Shown one piece after another: positions 17,912-25,802 of a DNA stretch of 64,000 nt. Within the stretch, counting starts at the first letter, position 1, and each line of letters starts with the position of its first letter. The translations under genes and the position numbers were made by a program. The DNA is from Pontiellaceae bacterium B12227. Its GTDB lineage: Bacteria; Verrucomicrobiota; Kiritimatiellia; Kiritimatiellales; Pontiellaceae. Under the pieces are notes generated by a model. The model was not told the DNA's origin, ran no database searches, and saw only the letters and a program-made list of their open reading frames with translations. The stretch lies in NCBI GenBank assembly GCA_029432775.1, contig JAROAZ010000003.1, forward strand, positions 206,222 through 270,221, written 5' to 3'.

Positions 17912-17957
17912 TTTTCCACCTTCACCGGAATGTGGTTTTTTCTGTTTATACAGTCAG

Positions 17958-17987
17958 AATCCTGTTCATCCTGTAATCCTGTCAAAA
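17958..17987. repeat. Left-hand arm of split palindrome flanking the GxxExxY gene
   Basis: Inverted copy of 17491-17520 with a single mismatch, built of AATCCTGT-type units. It begins six bases beyond the batB stop codon. Together the arms bracket a 437-base interior that holds one gene. Such near identity between arms 440 bases apart points to recent insertion or gene-conversion-like maintenance. Confidence 0.9.
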
Positions 17988-17993
17988 CCCCTT

Positions 17994-18980
17994 TCACATT
18001 CGTCTCCAACGGTTGGAAATCAGCAGGATGATGACCGCCGCGGAAAGGAACAGATGGAACTTTTCTTCGTAGCGTTCCATGACCTGTTTGTCGGTCGAGG
18101 CCTGCAGGGCATTCTCCATGATCTGGCGATAGATCTGAGCCAGGTTAAAGGGACCGCCGGCGACATCAAAATAGATCCCATCGGCCGTTGCAGCCGTCAT
18201 GCGGCGCAGGGTTTCGGAATGCAGTTTGGTCCACACTTCGGTGTTGCCGTGTTTCATGAAGGAGCGGGTGCCGGTTTCTTCGTCTTCAAGCGCAATGCGG
18301 CTGCCCCGCGACCGGTCGCCAATGCCGATGGCAATGAAGCGGACTCCGGCGCCTTCCAATGCCCGGACTGCATCCACTTCGTCCGGTCCGTCAATCATAT
18401 CCTCGCCATCGGTAATCAGAATCAGGTCCTGCATGCCGGCGTTTTCCGGGTTCACCAGTTTTTCAACCGTGCGTTCGATGGCATGCGCAATCATGGTGCC
18501 GCCGGCGCCAATGCTGTCCGGGGAGGCCTGACGCAGGGCCATTCTGAAATAGTCATAGTCCACAGTTAACGGACAGCGGATCTCGGCCGATCCCGCAAAC
18601 AGGACCAGCGCCACGCGGTCGCCTGAAAGGTCTTCAACACAGTCGAGGATGGCTGTCTTCGCATTTTCCAACCGGCTTGGATGCATGTCTTCGGCCAGCA
18701 TACTACGCGAGACATCCAGCAGAAAAATTACATCGCGCCCCGATTCCTGAAGCTGTTGCTCCTGCAGATCCCAGGCCGGTTGGGCCAGAGCGAGGACTAC
18801 CAGCGCAATGGCTGTGCAGCCGCCCACGGCTTCGCGTTTGCGGCTGATGTAGAGCGCTCCCGCGCCAAAGGCCTGAATGGCCTTCTTGCGTTTCACGGCG
18901 GCATAGATGAAGAGTGCGGCTGCGGCCGGAACCAGCCAGAGCCAGTAGAGCATCTGGGGATTGTAAAAATAGATCGGCAT
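17994..18980 (-). CDS. batB: BatB-like von Willebrand factor A membrane protein
   Basis: A 328-residue protein with N-terminal membrane helices (residues 8-28 and 54-70), a periplasmic vWA domain with the MIDAS motif DVSRS at 89-93, further metal-site Thr/Asp residues (LILITDGEDM), and a C-terminal transmembrane helix. The vWA domain should bind a divalent metal and a protein partner. It is the second of two tandem vWA genes: its ATG shares one base with the batA TGA stop. A palindrome family member with one mismatch lies near its 3' end (18004). Interaction with BatA, BatC and BatD is inferred from conserved order. Confidence 0.88.
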   Translation of the reverse strand: MPIYFYNPQMLYWLWLVPAAAALFIYAAVKRKKAIQAFGAGALYISRKREAVGGCTAIALVVLALAQPAWDLQEQQLQESGRDVIFLLDVSRSMLAEDMHPSRLENAKTAILDCVEDLSGDRVALVLFAGSAEIRCPLTVDYDYFRMALRQASPDSIGAGGTMIAHAIERTVEKLVNPENAGMQDLILITDGEDMIDGPDEVDAVRALEGAGVRFIAIGIGDRSRGSRIALEDEETGTRSFMKHGNTEVWTKLHSETLRRMTAATADGIYFDVAGGPFNLAQIYRQIMENALQASTDKQVMERYEEKFHLFLSAAVIILLISNRWRRM

Positions 18981-20011
18981 CAGGGAATCCTCCTGAGCCA
19001 GGTGGTGGTCAACAGGGTGTGAAGCATGAGTAGCAGGAGTCCGGCTGCTGCAAAGGGCTGGAAGATTTCTTTATAGGTATGGTAGCGCTCGGATTCAATT
19101 TCAGAGGTTTCCATGGCATTGATCTCTTCATAGACATCCCGCAGCGATGCTTCATCGGTGGCGCGGCGGTAGATCCCTCCGGTGGTTTCGGCCATTTTTT
19201 CGAGGATTCGTTCCTGCACCAGCGGTTCGGCTTCGATTTCCACGGGGCCTTCCGGGGTTTGAATAGTTTTCATTTCGGGCGGGTCGGTGATGGCGATGGT
19301 ATGGAGGCGAATGCCCCAGTGCTCGGCCAGTGCGGCTCCTTCCATGGGGAGGTGCCGGCCGCAGTTGTTGTTGCCGTCGGTGAGCAGGATGATGACCTTG
19401 CTTTTGATTTCATAGCCGGCGTCTTCGTCCTCCTGGCTGTAGCGTTCCTCCGCGGTTTTCAGCCGGGCGGCGGCCAGTGTGACCGCATCGCCGAATGCGG
19501 TGCCGTCTTCATTGGGGCGGGATTCAATTTCCAGATCGCGGATATAGAAGAGCAGCGAGTCGTGACTGAGGGTCAGCGGGCAGACGGTGTCGGCATATCG
19601 CGCAAAGGTGATCAGGCCCAGCAGATCGTTCGGACGCTCGCCGGCAAACTGTTCAACCACCAGTTTGGTCACATCCATGCGGCTCATGGTGGTGTCCTGG
19701 AACGGCATGGAAATATCCATAGAGCTGGAGATGTCGACGACCATTTCAATGGCCACGCCTTCTTTTGGAATACCCTGCGTCATATCCCGCATCTGCGGCC
19801 GGGCCACGGCGAGAATCAGCAGCATCAGTGCAAGCAGCTGCAGCCAGAAGAGCAGGGGCATGGCACGCTGCCGTGTGGTGGGCGAAACTTTTTTGAACGA
19901 GGCCAGCGTTGAAAACTGCAACGAGGCCCGCGTGCGTTTGCGGAAATGATTGATCACCATTTTCAGCAGCGGAAGCAGCAGCAGGAAGGCCCATGGAAGA
20001 GCGAATCTCAT
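18980..20011 (-). CDS. batA: BatA-like von Willebrand factor A membrane protein
   Basis: A 343-residue vWA protein with an N-terminal hydrophobic helix, a second at about 52-70, the MIDAS motif DISSS at 93-97, LLTDGNN as the later metal-site strand, and a C-terminal membrane helix (AAGLLLLMLHTLLTT). Paralogous in layout to batB next to it. The four-base overlap with the upstream lipoprotein gene and one-base overlap with batB show tight translational coupling. Function in the family is linked to stress and oxygen tolerance, probably as a metal-dependent scaffold in the envelope. Confidence 0.88.
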   Translation of the reverse strand: MRFALPWAFLLLLPLLKMVINHFRKRTRASLQFSTLASFKKVSPTTRQRAMPLLFWLQLLALMLLILAVARPQMRDMTQGIPKEGVAIEMVVDISSSMDISMPFQDTTMSRMDVTKLVVEQFAGERPNDLLGLITFARYADTVCPLTLSHDSLLFYIRDLEIESRPNEDGTAFGDAVTLAAARLKTAEERYSQEDEDAGYEIKSKVIILLTDGNNNCGRHLPMEGAALAEHWGIRLHTIAITDPPEMKTIQTPEGPVEIEAEPLVQERILEKMAETTGGIYRRATDEASLRDVYEEINAMETSEIESERYHTYKEIFQPFAAAGLLLLMLHTLLTTTWLRRIP

Positions 20012-20940
20012 GATGGCTCCTCCGGTGTTTCGTTGATGAATTTAATGGTGAACTGTTCCATCTCTTCGGGAAAGTGGTCTGAAACGATATGCGAATAGCG
20101 GGCCTGCTCGCTGATGGTCAGGAATTCCTCGAGCTTGATCCGGCGCCCGAGCAGCGCTTTTTTGGGAAGGGCGGCACACACTTCGCCCAGCGTTTTTCCA
20201 GCCATTGAAACGTTGAAATAGTTTTCGACGAATGCCAGGAGAATTTCATTGAGAGCCTGAATTTTTTCCATCTCGTCATGCGGCAGCTCCTGCAGGGCTG
20301 CGCGGGCCTTCTGGTGCGGGGTGAGCACCACCATGCGTTTCGGGCGGCGAATCAGTTTGATGCTGAAGATCAGGAGGATCAGGCCGGCGGCGGTGGCGCC
20401 GGCAATGAGTCCGAGCTGTTTGCGCTGCTCTTCCTCGGGCAGCAGCTCCAGTGGATCCGTAATGTCCTTGATCTCGAACCCTTCCACTCCGTCCGGGAGC
20501 AGGGAGGTCACGTGTACATCGACCGGTGCGGTTTCGAGGGTGATCGTGCCGGCGGATATTTCGAGTGGCTGGAGGCGAACGCGGCCGGGCAGGGCGGGCA
20601 GCAGGGTCCAGACCTGGCGGTGCAGCACTTTTTTATTCGGCAGGCTCTGAACCGGTTCGGAATAGGAGTCTCCGATGGAGAGCGGGGCCACCAGACTTCC
20701 AAGGTTCGGAAGTATGACCTCGGTGTCGGCCGGTGCATGGACATCGACCATCAGCTGAATTTTTCCAGAGGTTGGAATATTGGTTTCGCTGAGAGTTACA
20801 ATGGCGGTGATGGAACGATGGCGGTATTGCTGGGAATAGACCGGCTCGGAAAACGTCGGCGTGACCTTTTCTTTTTCCGGCAGACAGCCTGCGAGCAGGA
20901 GCGCGGGGATGAGCAATAATCTGTGGTTCCAGATGGACAT
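20008..20940 (-). CDS. Bat-locus lipoprotein with single membrane helix
   Basis: A 310-residue protein with a lipoprotein signal (lipobox LLAGC, Cys at residue 18) and a beta-rich domain of the BatD/Ig type (residues 35-150, LMVDVHAPADTEVILPNLG). A transmembrane helix at about 178-197 and a cytoplasmic helical region follow, with KARAALQELPHDE and a long helix-rich tail. It takes the position of the DUF4381-like genes that often sit between DUF58 and batA. Starts overlap: its ATG shares one base with the DUF58 TAA stop. The mix of lipobox and membrane helix is unusual. Two members of the 15-bp palindrome family occur (20697, 20763). Confidence 0.7.
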   Translation of the reverse strand: MSIWNHRLLLIPALLLAGCLPEKEKVTPTFSEPVYSQQYRHRSITAIVTLSETNIPTSGKIQLMVDVHAPADTEVILPNLGSLVAPLSIGDSYSEPVQSLPNKKVLHRQVWTLLPALPGRVRLQPLEISAGTITLETAPVDVHVTSLLPDGVEGFEIKDITDPLELLPEEEQRKQLGLIAGATAAGLILLIFSIKLIRRPKRMVVLTPHQKARAALQELPHDEMEKIQALNEILLAFVENYFNVSMAGKTLGEVCAALPKKALLGRRIKLEEFLTISEQARYSHIVSDHFPEEMEQFTIKFINETPEEPS

Positions 20941-21830
20941 TAGAGAGTCTGCCTCCGGTCGCGGCTCTGGAAAAAACGCACAAGGTCGTGCACATAGTCC
21001 CGGTCGGTGCGGACATCGATCTGGTCGATGTTCAGTCGGCTGAGCAGGGCTTTGAGTTCAAGCCTGCGCGCCTGCGCGGCTATGTTGAAGTTTTTGCGGG
21101 CGGTGGTACTGGCGGTGTCGACGAGGATCTGCTCGCCGCTTTCGGCATCGGTGAGTTCAACGAGCCCGGCGTTGGGCAGTTCGAGTTCGCGGGGATCGGT
21201 GACGGAGATGGCAATGAGATCGTAATGAATGGCCGCGAGTTTCAGCTGCTTTTCATATTCCGAATCCTGGAAGTCGGAAATCAGGAAGGTGACGCATTTG
21301 TTTTTGACCATCTTGCCGAGATAATCGAGCGCGCAGGCAATGCAGGTGCCTTTGCCGCGGGGCTCAAAGGCGAGGATTGCGCGAATGATATGCAGCACAT
21401 GGATCTGCCCTTTGTCCGGGGCAATGAACAGTTCCACTTCGTCAGTAAAGATAATGAGTCCGACTTTATCGCTGTTTTTAATGGCGGAGAAGGCCAGCAG
21501 ACCGCACAGCTCGGCGGCGACTTCGTTTTTCGATTTTCCGGCTGAGCCGAAGATGCCGGAGGCGGACATATCGACGAGGAAGAAGAGGGCCTGTTCGCGC
21601 TCTTCAATGAAGCGTTTAACGAACGTTTTTCCGGTTCGTGCGGTTACATTCCAGTCGATGGTGCGGACTTCATCGCCGGGCATATATTCCCGAACCTCGT
21701 CGAATTCCATGCCGCGGCCTTTGAATACACTTTTGTATTCTCCGCCCAGGAGTTCGGTGACCACCTTCCGACTTTTAATGTCGATCTGGCGGACCTTTTT
21801 AAGAAGATCGGATTGGCTTTGTTTAGGCAT
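20940..21830 (-). CDS. DUF58 family protein of the moxR-bat locus
   Basis: A 296-residue soluble DUF58 protein with the family signature GRGMEFDEVREYMPGDEVRTIDWNVTARTG at about residues 38-67. A degenerate vWA-like fold follows (FFLVDMSASG around 83-92, FLISDFQDSE). DUF58 proteins are the usual partner of MoxR ATPases in these loci and probably pass its remodelling activity to the Bat membrane proteins. It lies 62 bases after moxR and overlaps the next gene by one base. The start ATG has only a weak ribosome-binding site. Confidence 0.9.
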   Translation of the reverse strand: MPKQSQSDLLKKVRQIDIKSRKVVTELLGGEYKSVFKGRGMEFDEVREYMPGDEVRTIDWNVTARTGKTFVKRFIEEREQALFFLVDMSASGIFGSAGKSKNEVAAELCGLLAFSAIKNSDKVGLIIFTDEVELFIAPDKGQIHVLHIIRAILAFEPRGKGTCIACALDYLGKMVKNKCVTFLISDFQDSEYEKQLKLAAIHYDLIAISVTDPRELELPNAGLVELTDAESGEQILVDTASTTARKNFNIAAQARRLELKALLSRLNIDQIDVRTDRDYVHDLVRFFQSRDRRQTL

Positions 21831-21892
21831 GGGTATGCACCGTGACGATTGAGCCGCGAAAGAAAAGATGGCTCAGAATTCACTCATCATGT

Positions 21893-22882
21893 TCAGGGAA
21901 CCACAACGGTATCGAGAATCAGACGAAGGATGTCTTCGGAGCTTTTTTCCTCTGCCGCCGCTTCGTAGGTGAGGAGGACCCGGTGCCGGAGCACGTCGAG
22001 CGCGACATCTTTGACGTCCTGGGGAACCACGTAGCCGCGGCCGTTGAGCATGGCGCGGCCGCGTGCGGCCACGGAAAGGAAGATCGTGGCGCGCGGGGAT
22101 GCGCCGTAGCGAATCATATCGCCGCAATCGATGCCGAAGTGCGCGGGATGGCGGGTGGCCTGCACGAGATCGAGAATGTAGTGCTCAAGTTTTTCATCCA
22201 TGAATACTTCATCCACCATTTTGCGCAGGCGGTTGATATCATCGATTTCGATGACCGGGTTAACTTCGATTTTTACATTGGTCTTGCCCATCCGCTTCAG
22301 AATGCGGTGCTCCTCTTCTTTAGTCGGATAGACGACATCGAGCTTGAACATGAAACGGTCCACCTGAGCTTCGGGGAGGTGATAGGTGCCTTCCTGTTCG
22401 ACCGGATTCTGCGTGGCCAGCACGAGAAACGGTTCATCCAGTTTGTAGGTCTGATCGCCGATGGAGACCTGATGTTCCTGCATGGCTTCGAGCAGCGCGC
22501 TTTGCACCTTGGCGGGGGAACGGTTGATTTCGTCGGCCAGAATGATGTTGGCGAAAATGGGTCCCTTGTGCGGAGTGAACTCATTAGTTTTCGGGTTATA
22601 CATCATGGTTCCGAGCAGGTCGCCGGGAAGCAGGTCCGGTGTGAACTGGATGCGGTTGAAGCCGGCATGCAGCGTTTGGGAGAGCGTTGTGACGGCCAGT
22701 GTTTTCGCCAGACCGGGAATGCCTTCGATTAATACATGCCCATTGCAGAGCAGGGCAAGCAACAGCGCTTCAATCAGGTCTTCCTGCCCGATAATTACTT
22801 TGCCGACTTCATCGCGTACCTTCTGGAGGATTTCGCTTTCGGCCTGATAGCGCTCATTCATTTTTACAATATCTTCGTGCAT
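21893..22882 (-). CDS. moxR: MoxR-family AAA+ ATPase
   Basis: A 329-residue AAA+ chaperone-like ATPase: Walker A in EGIPGLAKT, Walker B in LADEINRSPAKVQSALLEAMQE, sensor residues in LATQNPVEQEGTYHLPEAQ(V)DRF, and the C-terminal GASPRA lid motif. MoxR proteins act as unfoldases or assembly factors, typically for vWA proteins coded alongside. It heads the moxR-DUF58-bat operon. An intrinsic terminator-like hairpin sits 13-45 bases upstream of its ATG, so its transcript seems to carry the hairpin in the leader. Confidence 0.95.
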   Translation of the reverse strand: MHEDIVKMNERYQAESEILQKVRDEVGKVIIGQEDLIEALLLALLCNGHVLIEGIPGLAKTLAVTTLSQTLHAGFNRIQFTPDLLPGDLLGTMMYNPKTNEFTPHKGPIFANIILADEINRSPAKVQSALLEAMQEHQVSIGDQTYKLDEPFLVLATQNPVEQEGTYHLPEAQVDRFMFKLDVVYPTKEEEHRILKRMGKTNVKIEVNPVIEIDDINRLRKMVDEVFMDEKLEHYILDLVQATRHPAHFGIDCGDMIRYGASPRATIFLSVAARGRAMLNGRGYVVPQDVKDVALDVLRHRVLLTYEAAAEEKSSEDILRLILDTVVVP

Positions 22883-22895
22883 AATTTTTGCCTTT

Positions 22896-22927
22896 CAAAA
22901 AAGAAACGAGGCAATATAGCCTCGTTT
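22896..22927 (-). terminator. Intrinsic terminator or attenuator in front of moxR
   Basis: On the minus strand a 9-bp perfect stem (AAACGAGGC / GCCTCGTTT, 22904-22927) with a 6-base loop is followed by TTTCTTTTTT. It would end the uspA transcript. However, only 13 bases separate the T-tract from the moxR ATG, too few for a promoter. Any transcript of the moxR operon starting upstream must read through it, so an attenuator role is possible. Confidence 0.75.
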
Positions 22928-23046
22928 AGCTTAACCAACACTAAAGAAACGCATGAAAATACAGCCCTTGGACACTTCGGCCTGCCTGGCGCCGTGGATC
23001 TGGTGAGTTATCGGGAAATATTAGAAAAACAGGCTTCTTTGTTTTC

Positions 23047-23541
23047 TTACGGTTTGTCTGCTTCCTTGGGGGGGACGATCAGCACATTGCAGGCGGCATT
23101 GCGGATGATTGATTCGGAAACGCTGCCGAGCAGGGCTTTGTGCAGAATTCCGTGGCCATGAGAACCGAGAATAATCATTTCGGCTTCAAGTTCGTCTGCT
23201 TTATCAATGATCAGGCGTGACGGGTCCCCTTTCAGCAGAAGTGCCTGCGTCTCAATGCCGTCATTCCGAAGTTTGGCAGATATTCCGAGCAGTTCACGAT
23301 GTTCCCGTTTGAGTTCTTCGGCACTGATGTCGCGGGCCAGCTGAACATCATTGGTCATGTTGAGCATATCGGGGGCATAGTCGGTATATTGCGTGGTATC
23401 GAATGCATAAGCACTGGCGCCGGTTGATGTCACATGGATTATCCAGAGTTTTGCATCGAGTGCTGTGGCGAGTTCGGCCGCCTCAGCCAGAACAGCGTTG
23501 GTGAATTTTGAAAAGTCTACGGCAACGAGCAGGTTTTTCAT
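23047..23541 (-). CDS. Universal stress protein, UspA family
   Basis: A 164-residue single-domain Usp fold. It starts MKNLLVAVDFSKFTNAVLAEA and ends with the nucleotide-binding motif GSHGHGILHKALLGSVSE, matching G-2x-G-9x-G(S/T), so it probably binds ATP. The family acts in stress survival in the cytoplasm by unclear means. A consensus AGGAGG lies five bases before the ATG, suggesting strong translation. Flanked by the Fis-type HTH operon upstream and moxR downstream, all on the minus strand. The 119 bases after its stop hold no gene. Confidence 0.92.
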   Translation of the reverse strand: MKNLLVAVDFSKFTNAVLAEAAELATALDAKLWIIHVTSTGASAYAFDTTQYTDYAPDMLNMTNDVQLARDISAEELKREHRELLGISAKLRNDGIETQALLLKGDPSRLIIDKADELEAEMIILGSHGHGILHKALLGSVSESIIRNAACNVLIVPPKEADKP

Positions 23542-23601
23542 CAGGACCTCCTTGATTCAACAAAGCTATTCTAGTCCGTGTCGGCGGTTTGGCAAGCCTG
23601 C

Positions 23602-23814
23602 TTAAGGATGTTTGCCGCGCTGCGGTTTGATCCCGAGCTTATCCATCCGGTAGCGTAAAATGCGACGGGTTGTTCCCAGGTGCCGCGCGGCACGGGTTTG
23701 GATCCCGTTACATTTTTCCAATGCCTGGACAATCAGATTGCGTTCGAATTCGCTGACGGCTTTTTCGAGGTTCACCGGTTTTTCCGATGAGTGGATTTGA
23801 TCTGAATATTTCAT
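23602..23814 (-). CDS. Stand-alone Fis-type helix-turn-helix protein
   Basis: A 70-residue protein that consists of little more than a Fis/NtrC-C-terminal helix-turn-helix (FERNLIVQALEKCNGIQTRAARHLGTTRRILRYRMDKLGI). The AAA+ and receiver domains of an NtrC regulator are absent. Its ATG overlaps the stop of the upstream sensor kinase by four bases, making it the last gene of a ketoacyl synthase-kinase-kinase-HTH operon. It may dimerise and bind DNA as the output of that system, or be the remnant of a former NtrC-type regulator. No receiver is coded beside it. Confidence 0.85.
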   Translation of the reverse strand: MKYSDQIHSSEKPVNLEKAVSEFERNLIVQALEKCNGIQTRAARHLGTTRRILRYRMDKLGIKPQRGKHP

Positions 23815-25802
23815 TTCTCCTCCTCCATGGCCGGCAGGATAATCGAAACGGTGGTTCCGCCGGAACTGGTGTCGATATCGATTTGCCCGTTGTGGTCGAT
23901 GACCGCACGTTTGGCAATCGGTAGGCCGAGGCCGAGGCCGCGGGCTTTTATGGTGCTGAACGGGGAGTATACCTTGTCTCTCACTTTTTCATCGATGCCG
24001 CTGCCGTTGTCCGTGATCATGATGTAGAGACTGCCAATGTCTCTTTCCGGAGTGCGGCCTTTCACGGACACGTTGATGCGCGATCCCGGTTTGTTGGCCA
24101 GATTTTCCGCGGAGTTTCTGAGCAGGTGGTAGATGCCTTCCTCCAGTGAGCGGGCATCCCCGTTGATCTGCAGTGCAGAGTCGTCGGCTGAGAGGTGGAT
24201 CTTGAGATTGTCATGGTCCAGTTCGTTCTGGATTCGGGTCACGGCGTGTTCAATGGGTTTGCGCACATCCAGCGGTTGGAAGATCGGTTTGGGCGGATTC
24301 GCAAATTCATTAATTTTATCGATGATATGGTTGAGCTGATCCACTTCGGTCGTGACCTGTTCGCTGAATTCCGCACGGAAGTCGGGGTCTTCATAGCGTT
24401 GTGGCAGGAGCTGGGAGAAGGTTTTAATGGCCACGAGGGGATTCCGTATTTCGTGACTCATGCTGGATGCCAGTTCATTCCAGAAGGAGGCGCGTTCGAG
24501 TTGGTCCTCTTTTTCTTTCAACAATTTGGCACCGGTGACGTCGCGGATCATCATCATGGCCCCCACGCATAGCCCGTCTGTAACCAGGCAGCGGGTTTCA
24601 GCCGATACCGTGAGTTTGGTCCGGTTGTCGGTCCATTCGCGGATGTCATGAACGGTGCGGTTAGCGACCGCTCTGCGAAAGAGGTCGGCAATGCGACTGC
24701 CTAATACTTCGGCCCGTTGGCCAATGACTTCTTTTTCATCCGGTTGGAGAATTTCATGTGCCGTTGTGTTAAACCAGCGAATGGTCGCATTTTCGTCGCA
24801 GGCAACGATGCCGAAGGGGATGGAATGCAGTACGGTTTCCGCCAGCGCTTTCTGAAGTGCGGTTTCTTCGTATTGAAAGGCTTTTTCCAACGTAGTTGAA
24901 ATGTGGTCGGCCAGGCCGGTCAGATCTTCGAGATCCGCAATGTCGAATGGGATACCGGTTGAACGCTGCCCGACAAAGATCCAGCCCTTGATGCTGCCAT
25001 TGGCATAGAGGGGAATGATGATCTCCGCTCCCAGCGAGTCGAGCATCTGCTTGAGCATCGACCGTTCCTGAGGATCCGCAATATTTTCCAGCGTTTTGCG
25101 CGAAATCAGGTGGGTGTTCATTTCCAACCACCGGACAAACGGGGCATCTGATTTGATGATCAGTTGTTCGGTGGCGGAAAGGCAGCGGACCCCGGCTTGA
25201 AAGGCATAGTCCGAGATGGTGTCCGGTTGTACAAAGATGCCGGCGCGCGAAACCCGGGCCGTTGCGACGAGCCCTTCCACGACGCTTTCAAACAGCATGT
25301 CTACATTGTCAAAGTTCCGCTGAGCTTTAGAGAAGTTCTGCAACGGGGCTGAAAAGAGAGTGCGCGGCTCCGGGCGGTGCTCAACCTTCCGTGCATTAAG
25401 CGTGGCCAGTTCATCTTCTAGAATCTTGTTTTTCTGGCGGAGCAGCAGGCATTCGACCGCCTGCCTCAATAAGGTCTGGAACTCCCGCCGGTCCGGTTCG
25501 AGCGAGATCGCTGCGAACGGCTCCAGCGTTTCCGCTGCCAGCATGGGGTCGGAGCGATCGGCTCCGAGCACAATTACGATGGTTGCCGGCCGTTCACGCC
25601 GCAGAGCGGCAATAACATCCAGGCAGTTCGGTGCGCGGAGATCTGCAAGCAGTACGGTGTCGCCAAACTGGGTAAACCATTGCTCAAGCTCGATTTGTTC
25701 CGCGATCGTTTGAAGGGCTGCAATGGATGTAGTGATGCGTATCAGTCGCGCTACCAGAGGTTCATCGCGGGAGTACAGCAGGCAGGAGGACATTGTCTTC
25801 AT
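23811..25802 (-). CDS. Soluble sensor histidine kinase with GAF and PAS domains
   Basis: A 663-residue cytoplasmic kinase. Residues 1-120 resemble a degenerate receiver (VLLADLRAP). A GAF-like domain (about 165-310), a PAS domain (about 320-425, SIPFGIVACDENATIRWFN), a phosphoacceptor helix with His450 in SSMSHEIRNPL, and an ATPase domain ending GLGLGLPIAKRAV follow. It is closely similar to the next kinase upstream in the HisKA segment (both have NPLVxIKTFxQLLPQRY), so the two are probably paralogues. Overlaps of four bases on both sides tie it to the upstream kinase and the downstream HTH. No transmembrane segment; the signal is unknown. Confidence 0.9.
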   Translation of the reverse strand: MKTMSSCLLYSRDEPLVARLIRITTSIAALQTIAEQIELEQWFTQFGDTVLLADLRAPNCLDVIAALRRERPATIVIVLGADRSDPMLAAETLEPFAAISLEPDRREFQTLLRQAVECLLLRQKNKILEDELATLNARKVEHRPEPRTLFSAPLQNFSKAQRNFDNVDMLFESVVEGLVATARVSRAGIFVQPDTISDYAFQAGVRCLSATEQLIIKSDAPFVRWLEMNTHLISRKTLENIADPQERSMLKQMLDSLGAEIIIPLYANGSIKGWIFVGQRSTGIPFDIADLEDLTGLADHISTTLEKAFQYEETALQKALAETVLHSIPFGIVACDENATIRWFNTTAHEILQPDEKEVIGQRAEVLGSRIADLFRRAVANRTVHDIREWTDNRTKLTVSAETRCLVTDGLCVGAMMMIRDVTGAKLLKEKEDQLERASFWNELASSMSHEIRNPLVAIKTFSQLLPQRYEDPDFRAEFSEQVTTEVDQLNHIIDKINEFANPPKPIFQPLDVRKPIEHAVTRIQNELDHDNLKIHLSADDSALQINGDARSLEEGIYHLLRNSAENLANKPGSRINVSVKGRTPERDIGSLYIMITDNGSGIDEKVRDKVYSPFSTIKARGLGLGLPIAKRAVIDHNGQIDIDTSSGGTTVSIILPAMEEEK

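Noticed and set aside
17491..17987. Inverted arms as terminal repeats of a classical insertion sequence
   Set aside because: No DDE, HUH or serine recombinase gene, no obvious target duplication, and the interior holds only a small PD-(D/E)XK-like protein.
19079..19912. Long open frame on the plus strand opposite batA
   Set aside because: It lies wholly antisense to a clear vWA gene, has no convincing ribosome-binding site and its peptide is Gly/Arg/His/Phe-rich as expected from an antisense frame.
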